DNA of 64,000 bases. Origin: an uncultured Caulobacter sp. GTDB lineage: Bacteria; Pseudomonadota; Alphaproteobacteria; Caulobacterales; Caulobacteraceae. Every line of letters begins with the position of its first letter. The first letter of the stretch is position 1. Under the pieces are notes generated by a model. The model worked only from the letters and a program-made list of their open reading frames with translations. It made no database searches and had not been told where the DNA came from. Location: positions 1 through 64,000 of the forward strand of contig NZ_CALCDX010000151.1 of NCBI RefSeq assembly GCF_937900395.1, read 5' to 3'. The translations under genes were made by a program, and so were the position numbers. This document shows, in pieces, positions 58,066 through 64,000 of this stretch.

Positions 58066-58512
58066 ATGCTGCAACGACGAGACCTGCTCACGGGAGCCGC
58101 CCTGTTGGCGGCCGGCGCCGCCCAGCCCGCCGCGGCGGCCGCCCAGGCCCACGACATGAAGGGCATGGACGCCATGCCCGGCATGGCGATGTCGATGAGC
58201 GACTGCATCGATCACTGCCTGGCTTCCCATCGCCGGTGCCTTGAGACCGCCGCCTACGCCCTCGGTCAAGGCGGCGCGCTCGCCGCCCCCGACCTGATCG
58301 CCATGCTCACCGACTGCGCCGAGCTGTGCCAGGCGACCGCCAACTCCATGCTCCGCGGCTCGGCCCTGCACCCGGTGCTCTGCCGCGCCTGCGCCGAAGC
58401 CTGCGACCTGTGCGCGGCGGCCTGTTCGAAACCCCGCGCCGACGCCCCGATGGCCCAGTGCGCCGAGACGTGCAGGGTGTGCGCCGCGGGCTGCCGACAG
58501 ATGTCGCGCTGA
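58066..58512 (+). CDS. Csp-type four-helix copper storage protein
   Basis: This 148-residue protein has a Tat signal (QRRDLLTGAALLAAGAAQ) followed by a Cys-rich helical bundle with repeated CxxxC spacings (SDCIDHCLASHRRC, TDCAELCQAT, CRACAEACDLCAAACS, CAETCRVCAAGCRQ). This is the Csp1 layout, in which many Cu(I) ions bind inside a four-helix bundle. A Met-rich linker (KGMDAMPGMAMSMS) precedes it. Export by Tat suggests periplasmic storage. Confidence 0.88.
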   Translation: MLQRRDLLTGAALLAAGAAQPAAAAAQAHDMKGMDAMPGMAMSMSDCIDHCLASHRRCLETAAYALGQGGALAAPDLIAMLTDCAELCQATANSMLRGSALHPVLCRACAEACDLCAAACSKPRADAPMAQCAETCRVCAAGCRQMSR

Positions 58513-58630
58513 CCGCGCCTTCGGACCTTACGTATACGCGCGGCCGCCAATTGCGGGCATTGCAAGCGTCACGCCGTTAGAGATGCAGACGACGCCATCG
58601 GACGCGAACGTCATAAGTTGGAGATCAGAA

Positions 58631-58990
58631 ATGATGCGCAAGATCGCAGTCGTGGCCGGCGCTGTCGGCCTTCTGGCCATGGGGACCGCCGCATTCGCCG
58701 ACGGCCCCGCGCCCAAGGCCCAGACCCAGCCCGCGCCGGCCGCCTCCGCCCAGACCCCGCCGGACCACGCCCACATGCAGGGCATGGACCATGGCGGCCA
58801 GCAGATGCACGACCAGATGATGAAGGACCATCAACAGGGGATGGCGAACATGCCGGCCACGCCGCCCAAGGATCCCGCCGCCAAGAAGCCCATGAAGGGC
58901 TGCTGCATGGACAAGCCGATGGCCCCGAAAGGCAAACCCATGGCTCCCAAGGACGCCAAGGATCCCGCCATGCCCATGAAGGACATGTAA
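58631..58990 (+). CDS. His/Met-rich exported protein
   Basis: This 119-residue protein has a signal peptide (MMRKIAVVAGAVGLLAMGTAAFA). The mature part is low-complexity with Met, His and Lys (DHAHMQGMDHGGQQMHDQMMKDHQQGM, KGCCMDKPMAPKGKPMAPKD). A CC pair is present. It ends with PMKDM like the lipoprotein at 53916. It is a likely periplasmic copper buffer. A strong terminator follows. Confidence 0.75.
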   Translation: MMRKIAVVAGAVGLLAMGTAAFADGPAPKAQTQPAPAASAQTPPDHAHMQGMDHGGQQMHDQMMKDHQQGMANMPATPPKDPAAKKPMKGCCMDKPMAPKGKPMAPKDAKDPAMPMKDM

Positions 58991-59015
58991 CGCCCGCTCA
59001 AGCCGCGACGCGCCG

Positions 59016-59051
59016 AAGAACCTGCCGGGCGAGCACGCCCGGCAGGTTCTT
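59016..59051. terminator. 16-bp perfect stem terminator
   Basis: The arms 59016-59031 and 59036-59051 form a perfect 16-bp stem with a 4-base loop AGCA; only a short T stretch follows. It ends the redox/storage unit before the aldehyde dehydrogenase gene. Because the arms end in A/T runs it could act on both strands. Confidence 0.85.
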
Positions 59052-59144
59052 TCACGTCCGGGCGCCGCCAGGCGATGTGACATCTACGGATATCCTCGGC
59101 CGCGCCCGCCACTAGGCTCGTCGTCACCAGCAGGGAGCCAAGCG

Positions 59145-60665
59145 ATGTTCCACAAGGCCATCGAGACGATGCGCGCCGCGCCCTTGTTCAAGGCGCGCTA
59201 CGACAACTTCATCGGCGGCGCCTGGTCGGCCCCGACCACGGGCGAGTACTTCGCCGACCACAGCCCGATCAATGGCGACCGGATCGCCGAGTTCGCCCTG
59301 TCGGGTCCGGCCGACGTGGAACTGGCGCTCGACGCCGCCCATCGCGCCAAGGCCGGCTGGGCGCGGTTGTCGCCGGCCGAGCGGTCCCGGCTGCTGAGCC
59401 GGGTCGCCGATCGCCTGGAGCAGAACCTCGACCTGCTGGCGCTCGCCGAGACGCTCGACAACGGCAAGCCGATCCGCGAGACGCGCGGCGCCGACGTGCC
59501 GCTCGCGGTCGATCACTTCCGCTATTTCGCTGGATGCATCCGGGCCGAGGAAGGCGCGATCTCGACGATCGACGCCGACACCATCGCCTACCATTTCCGC
59601 GAGCCGCTTGGCGTGGTCGGCCAGATCATTCCCTGGAACTTCCCCCTGCTGATGGCGGCCTGGAAGATCGCGCCCGCGCTGGCCGCCGGCAACTGCACGG
59701 TCATCAAGCCAGCGTCCCAGACGCCCCTGACGCTGATGATGCTCGCCGAACTCACCGCCGACATCCTGCCGCCGGGCGTGCTCAACGTCGTGACCGGGCC
59801 CGGCCGAACCGTCGGCCAGGCGATCGCCGCCAACCCGCGGATCGCCAAGGTCTCGTTCACCGGCGAGACGGTCACGGGCAAGGCGATCATGCACGCCGCG
59901 GCCGATCACCTGATCCCGCAGACGATGGAGCTCGGGGGCAAGTCGCCCAACATCTTCATGGCCGACGTCCTTGATGAGGAGGACGCCTTCTTCGACAAGG
60001 CGCTGGAAGGGTTCACGCTCTTCGCCTTCAACAAGGGCGAGGTCTGCACCTGTCCCTCGCGCGCCCTGATCCATGAATCGATCTTCGACCGGTTCATGGA
60101 GCGGGCCGTGGCCCGCGTGGCGGCGATCCGTCAGGGCGACCCGCTCGACCCCGCGACCCAGCTGGGCGCCCAGGCGTCCGAAGACCAGCTGCGCAAGATC
60201 CTCGGCTATATCGAGATCGGCAAGAACGAGGGCGCGCAATGCCTGATCGGCGGCGCGCGGGCGCTGCCCGGAGGCGAACTCGACGGGGGCTATTTCGTGC
60301 AGCCGACCGTCTTCGTCGGCGACAACAGCATGCGGATCTTCCAGGAGGAGATCTTCGGCCCAGTGTTGTCGGTGACGACCTTCAAGACCCTCGACGAGGC
60401 GATCGCGATCGCCAACGACACCCCCTATGGTCTGGGCGCCGGCGTCTGGAGCCGCAGCGGCAACACCGCCTATCGCCTCGGCCGCGCCATCGAGGCCGGA
60501 CGGGTCTGGACCAACTGCTATCACCAGTATCCGGCCCACGCCGCCTTCGGCGGCTACAAGGCCTCGGGGTTCGGACGCGAGACCCACAAGGCGATGCTCG
60601 ATCACTACCAGCAGACCAAGAACCTGCTCGTCTCCTACGACGAGCACGGCCTTGGTCTCTTCTGA
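59145..60665 (+). CDS. Aldehyde dehydrogenase
   Basis: This NAD(P)-dependent enzyme oxidises aldehydes to acids. The 506-residue protein has LGVVGQIIPWNFPLLMAAWKIAPALAAGN, KVSFTGETVTGK, the Glu motif MELGGKSPNI and the catalytic Cys within FNKGEVCTCPSRAL. Length is normal. It is followed 22 bp later by the alcohol dehydrogenase, so an alcohol or toxic aldehyde may be handled in two steps. The substrate is not shown. Confidence 0.9.
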   Translation: MFHKAIETMRAAPLFKARYDNFIGGAWSAPTTGEYFADHSPINGDRIAEFALSGPADVELALDAAHRAKAGWARLSPAERSRLLSRVADRLEQNLDLLALAETLDNGKPIRETRGADVPLAVDHFRYFAGCIRAEEGAISTIDADTIAYHFREPLGVVGQIIPWNFPLLMAAWKIAPALAAGNCTVIKPASQTPLTLMMLAELTADILPPGVLNVVTGPGRTVGQAIAANPRIAKVSFTGETVTGKAIMHAAADHLIPQTMELGGKSPNIFMADVLDEEDAFFDKALEGFTLFAFNKGEVCTCPSRALIHESIFDRFMERAVARVAAIRQGDPLDPATQLGAQASEDQLRKILGYIEIGKNEGAQCLIGGARALPGGELDGGYFVQPTVFVGDNSMRIFQEEIFGPVLSVTTFKTLDEAIAIANDTPYGLGAGVWSRSGNTAYRLGRAIEAGRVWTNCYHQYPAHAAFGGYKASGFGRETHKAMLDHYQQTKNLLVSYDEHGLGLF

Positions 60666-60687
60666 TCCCTCGCAAAGGAGCACAGCC

Positions 60688-61713
60688 ATGGCCAAGACCA
60701 TGAAGGCGGCTGTCGTCCGCCAATTCGGCGCGCCGCTGGTGATCGAGGAAGCGCCGATCCCCACGGTCGGTCCCGGACAGATCCTGGTGAAGATCGCCGC
60801 CACCGGCGTCTGTCACACCGACCTGCACGCCGCCGAGGGCGATTGGCCGGTGAAGCCGAACCCGCCCTTCATTCCTGGCCATGAAGGCGTCGGTCACGTC
60901 GCCGCTGTCGGGTCGGGCGTCACCCACGTCAAGGAGGGCGACCGGGTCGGCGTGCCGTGGCTCTACACCGCCTGCGGCCATTGCGTGCATTGCCTGGGGG
61001 GATGGGAGACCCTGTGCGAGAGCCAGCAGAACACCGGCTATTCGGTCAACGGCAGCTTCGCCGAATACGTCCTCGCCGACCCCAACTATGTCGGCCACCT
61101 GCCGGACAATGTCGGCTTTATCGACATCGCGCCGATCCTGTGCGCGGGCGTTACCGTCTACAAGGGACTGAAGGCGACCGAGGCCAAGCCGGGCGAGTGG
61201 GTCGTGGTCTCCGGCATCGGCGGCCTGGGTCACATGGCCGTGCAGTACGCCAAGGCGATGGGGCTCAACGTGGCGGCGGTCGACATCGACGACCGCAAGC
61301 TCGATCTGGCGACACGCCTTGGCGCGGCCGTGACCGTCAACGCCCGAGAGCAGGATCCCGCCGCCGCGATCAAGGCGGCGATCGGCGGCGCGCAGGGCGT
61401 CCTCGTCACCGCCGTCTCGCCCAAGGCCTTCCAGCAGGCGCTCGGCATGGTCCGGCGCGGCGGCACGGTGGCCCTCAATGGCCTGCCGCCCGGCGATTTT
61501 CCGCTGTCGATCTTCGACACCGTGCTCAACGGCGTCACCGTCCGCGGCTCGATCGTCGGCACCCGGCTCGACCTGATGGAGGCGCTGGCCTTCGCCGGCG
61601 AGGGCAAGGTTCACGCGACTGTCCACACCGAACCGCTCGAGAAGATCAACGACGTCTTCGCGCGCATGCACCACGGCGACATCGAGGGCCGCATCGTCCT
61701 CGACCTCGCCTAA
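60688..61713 (+). CDS. adhP: Zinc-dependent alcohol dehydrogenase (AdhP-like)
   Basis: This 341-residue medium-chain dehydrogenase has a catalytic zinc site (CHTDLHAAEGDWPVKPNPPFIPGHEGVG), a structural zinc site (CGHCVHCLGGWETLC) and an NAD-binding segment (VVVSGIGGLGHMAVQYAKAMG). The pattern and length fit AdhP/AdhA ethanol-type enzymes. The ATG at 60688 has AAAGGAG before it. It pairs with the aldehyde dehydrogenase and precedes the second CopA gene. Confidence 0.9.
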   Translation: MAKTMKAAVVRQFGAPLVIEEAPIPTVGPGQILVKIAATGVCHTDLHAAEGDWPVKPNPPFIPGHEGVGHVAAVGSGVTHVKEGDRVGVPWLYTACGHCVHCLGGWETLCESQQNTGYSVNGSFAEYVLADPNYVGHLPDNVGFIDIAPILCAGVTVYKGLKATEAKPGEWVVVSGIGGLGHMAVQYAKAMGLNVAAVDIDDRKLDLATRLGAAVTVNAREQDPAAAIKAAIGGAQGVLVTAVSPKAFQQALGMVRRGGTVALNGLPPGDFPLSIFDTVLNGVTVRGSIVGTRLDLMEALAFAGEGKVHATVHTEPLEKINDVFARMHHGDIEGRIVLDLA

Positions 61714-61741
61714 TCCCCCCGCGACGAACCGCGAGCAAACC

Positions 61742-63430
61742 ATGTTCGACAGTCCTACCTTGCCGGCCACACGGCGCCGCTTCGTCCAGGGCCTGGCGGT
61801 CAGCGGGGCGGTGGCCGGAGTTTCGCCGGCGCTGCTGGCGGGCCCCGCCGCCGCCGCGACCGCCGAATTGCGCGGGACCGAATTCGATCTCGAGATCGCC
61901 GAACTGCCGGTCAACTTCACCGGCAAGCGTCGGATCGCCACGGCGGTGAACGGCGCCGTGCCCGCCCCCGTGCTGCGATTGCGCGAGGGCGACACCGTCA
62001 CCCTGCGCGTCCGCAACCGCCTCAAGGAGATGTCCAGCATCCACTGGCACGGGGTCATCCTGCCCGCCGAGATGGACGGCGTACCAGGCATCAGCTTTCC
62101 CGGGATCGCGCCCGGCGAGACCTTCACCTATCGCTTCGAGCTGCGTCAGGCGGGCACCTACTGGTATCACGCGCACACCTTGGCCGAGCAAACCGGGCTT
62201 TATGGCGCGATCATCGTCGAGCCGCGCGCGCCGACCGGACCTGGGCCCGATCGGGACTACGCCATCCTGCTGAGCGACTGGTCGGACGAACCGCCGCTGC
62301 AGATCTTCACGAACCTCAAGAAGCTGAGCAGCTACTACAATTTCGCGCAGCCGACCGCCGGAGACTTCCTCAAGGATGTGGGCAAGCTGGGGTTCGGCGA
62401 GGCCCTCGCGCGGCGGCGGATGTGGAACCGGTCGCGGATGAACCCGACCGACTACAGCGACGTTTCCGCCGCCACCTACACCTACCTGATGAACGGAACG
62501 CCGCCGGCCGGGAATTGGACGGCGATCGCCGCCCCCGGCGAGCGAGTTCGCCTCCGGTTCGTGGGGGCGGGGACGGCGACCTTCTTCGACGTGCGCCTTC
62601 CTGGGGTCCCGCTGACCGTCGTCTCGACCGATGGCCAGCCGGTGGAGCCGGTGACGGTCGAGGAGTTCCGGATCGGACCGGGCGAAACCTACGATGTCGA
62701 GTTCGTCATGCCCGAGGGCGCCCGAACGATCTTCGCCCAATCGATCGACCGGACGGGTTTCGCCCGCGGCGTCATCGCCCCAGCGCCCGGCATGACGGCG
62801 CCGACGCCGGCGCTCGATGCGCGGACCTGGCTCGATCCGGTCGACATGATGGGCGCCATGGCCGCCATGGGCGGCGAACACGCCGGCCACGGCATGGCGG
62901 ACACGCCCCCGAAGGCGCGTCACGCGCGCACCGAGTACGGCGCCAACACCGACATGCGCGTCGACTATCCGCGCACCAATCTCGACGATCCCGGCGCGGG
63001 CCTGCGCGAGCGGTCCTGGCGGGTGCTGACCCTGGCCGACCTTCGCACGCCCGGCGGCGATCCGGATCCTCGCGAGCCGGAGCGTGAGATCGAGTTGCAC
63101 CTCACCGGCAACATGGAGCGCTTCATCTGGACGCTGGACGGGATCAAGCTGAACGATTCCCGTCCGCTCCACTTCAAGCCGAACGCGCGGCTGCGCATCG
63201 TTCTCGTCAACGACACGATGATGGCCCACCCGATGCACCTCCACGGCATGTGGAGCGATGTCGAAGGCCCGGACGGCGCGTTCCAGGTCCGCAAGCATAC
63301 CGTGGTGGTCCAGCCCGCCCAGCGGATCAGCTTTCGCGTCACCGCCGACGCCATGGGGCGATGGGCCTTCCACTGTCATCTGCTCTACCACATGGCGGCC
63401 GGCATGTTCCGGGAGGTGGTCGTCGCATGA
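61742..63430 (+). CDS. copA: Second CopA-type multicopper oxidase, without Met-rich tract
   Basis: This 562-residue multicopper oxidase has a Tat signal (TRRRFVQGLAVSGAVAG) and copper motifs IHWHG, TYWYHAH, HPMHLHGMW and FHCHLLYHMAAGMF. It lacks the long Met/His tract of the copy at 49156 and has only a short His/Met stretch (MMGAMAAMGGEHAGHGMA). Its stop overlaps copB by 4 bp. Two CopA types in one island suggest different metals or conditions, which is inferred. Confidence 0.92.
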   Translation: MFDSPTLPATRRRFVQGLAVSGAVAGVSPALLAGPAAAATAELRGTEFDLEIAELPVNFTGKRRIATAVNGAVPAPVLRLREGDTVTLRVRNRLKEMSSIHWHGVILPAEMDGVPGISFPGIAPGETFTYRFELRQAGTYWYHAHTLAEQTGLYGAIIVEPRAPTGPGPDRDYAILLSDWSDEPPLQIFTNLKKLSSYYNFAQPTAGDFLKDVGKLGFGEALARRRMWNRSRMNPTDYSDVSAATYTYLMNGTPPAGNWTAIAAPGERVRLRFVGAGTATFFDVRLPGVPLTVVSTDGQPVEPVTVEEFRIGPGETYDVEFVMPEGARTIFAQSIDRTGFARGVIAPAPGMTAPTPALDARTWLDPVDMMGAMAAMGGEHAGHGMADTPPKARHARTEYGANTDMRVDYPRTNLDDPGAGLRERSWRVLTLADLRTPGGDPDPREPEREIELHLTGNMERFIWTLDGIKLNDSRPLHFKPNARLRIVLVNDTMMAHPMHLHGMWSDVEGPDGAFQVRKHTVVVQPAQRISFRVTADAMGRWAFHCHLLYHMAAGMFREVVVA

Positions 63431-64000
63431 CCCGTCTGGCCCTCTCGCGAGCGTCTCTGCTCGCCTTGGCTCTGAGCGTTTCGGCCGTGGCCGCGCCCGC
63501 AATCGCCCAGGACGCCCCCCATCAGCACGCCGCGCCACCGCCGCCGAGCCCGGCCCCAACGGCCTCCCCCGCGGCGCCTGCGGATCACGCGGGCATGGAT
63601 ATGTCCGGCATGGATATGTCCGGCGCGGGGACGCCCGCCGGCGGCATGACCATGGACATGGGACGGATGCAGGGCGGCAAGGCTCCGCCGGACGCCCGCA
63701 ACTCCGACGACTATGCGGACGGCTATCGCAATTCGACGCTGCCGGGCTACGAGATGGCCGACAAGCTGTCGATCCCCAAGGTTCTCGTTGACGAACTGGA
63801 GTTCGCCAGCGGCAACGAGGGGCAGGGCGTCGGCTGGACCGTCCTCGTCACCCAGGGCCAGGACGACAGCAAGCTCTGGCTGCGCAGCCAGGGCCTCAAG
63901 AACTCCAAGGATCGCCTCGATCCGGAGAGCAGCGTCGAGGCGCTGTGGTGGCGCAGCAAGAGCCCGTTCTGGGGCACGTTGCTGGGCGTTCGTCAGGATC
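63427..64000 (+). CDS. copB: CopB, second copy, N-terminal part
   Basis: The frame opens at an ATG that overlaps the copA stop (ATGA) and runs through the right edge. It has a signal peptide (RASLLALALSVSAVAAPAIAQ), a His/Met spacer (HAGMDMSGMDMSGAG, TMDMGRMQGG), then SDDYADGYRNSTLPGYEMAD and the start of the CopB barrel (SKLWLRSQGL, VEALWWRSKSPFWGTLLGVRQD). It is probably an outer-membrane copper barrel. The 3' end lies outside the window. Confidence 0.85.
   Translation, partial: MTRLALSRASLLALALSVSAVAAPAIAQDAPHQHAAPPPPSPAPTASPAAPADHAGMDMSGMDMSGAGTPAGGMTMDMGRMQGGKAPPDARNSDDYADGYRNSTLPGYEMADKLSIPKVLVDELEFASGNEGQGVGWTVLVTQGQDDSKLWLRSQGLKNSKDRLDPESSVEALWWRSKSPFWGTLLGVRQD

Noticed and set aside
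1..64000. tRNA-type attachment site or integrase
   Set aside because: No tRNA gene, recombinase gene or matching end repeats could be recognised, so the ICE ends are left open.
1..64000. CRISPR array
   Set aside because: No set of equal repeats with regular spacers was seen; the Met/His and Ala/Lys repeats are coding.

Overview
The window is very GC-rich DNA with dense, overlapping operons. It fits an alphaproteobacterium of the Caulobacter/Phenylobacterium kind. The pointers are a Trb-type conjugation module with DUF736/ParB/ArdC/DUF2285 companions, caulonodin-like lasso peptide precursors, and a LexA-type box in the alphaproteobacterial direct-repeat form (GAAC-N7-GAAC). No rRNA, tRNA, CRISPR array or integrase was seen. 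The left edge cuts trbE and the right edge cuts a copB gene.

Positions 1-17.3 kb hold the transfer and maintenance backbone of an integrative conjugative element (ICE). On the minus strand are trbE (partial), trbD, trbC, trbB, a CopG-like gene, traG, a DUF3363 relaxase, a lytic transglycosylase, a TraF-type peptidase, an AlpA-type regulator, DUF736, a ParB-like protein and an ArdC antirestriction protein. Two defence cassettes sit between traG and the relaxase: an AbiE toxin-antitoxin pair under a perfect 11-bp inverted repeat, and a retron-type reverse transcriptase with a phosphoribosyltransferase-like partner and a hairpin-rich spacer that probably encodes the msr-msd RNA.

Positions 17.5-27.2 kb are accessory cargo. 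They include an Ala/Lys/Pro-rich repeat protein, HNH and thermonuclease-like nucleases, and a small operon behind a LexA-type box that ends in an AlkB-like dioxygenase. A four-gene operon follows (helical protein, QueC-like enzyme, HTH-ImmA/IrrE protease, PIN nuclease) under three operators spaced exactly 31 bp apart. It resembles a phage-defence system that I cannot match to a described type. Two sister XRE regulators share near-identical C-box-like operators.

Positions 27.2-38.4 kb are a complete lasso peptide locus. One arm carries an ECF sigma factor, a FecR anti-sigma factor, a TonB receptor with an STN signalling domain, and a lasso isopeptidase. The facing arm carries a GntR regulator, two 39-residue precursors, the B protease and the C cyclase. 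Both predicted cores have 18 residues with a Ser1-Glu9 ring. Production, re-uptake, sensing and linearisation of the peptide can therefore be coded in one place.

Positions 38.5-41.6 kb return to ICE-type regulators (DUF6499/DUF2285 and AlpA-like genes). The lasso locus is therefore flanked by ICE genes on both sides.

Positions 41.8-64 kb are a copper island with some decaying genes around its start. It contains an ATP-grasp protein, an SRPBCC gene and its broken copy, CopC/CopD, a CusF-like protein, and a minus-strand CopA-CopB pair. It also has a CnrYXH-like sigma system, a MerR regulator of the CueR type, a membrane redox chain ending in a seven-haem cytochrome, a Tat-exported Csp-type copper storage protein, aldehyde and alcohol dehydrogenases, and a second CopA-CopB pair.
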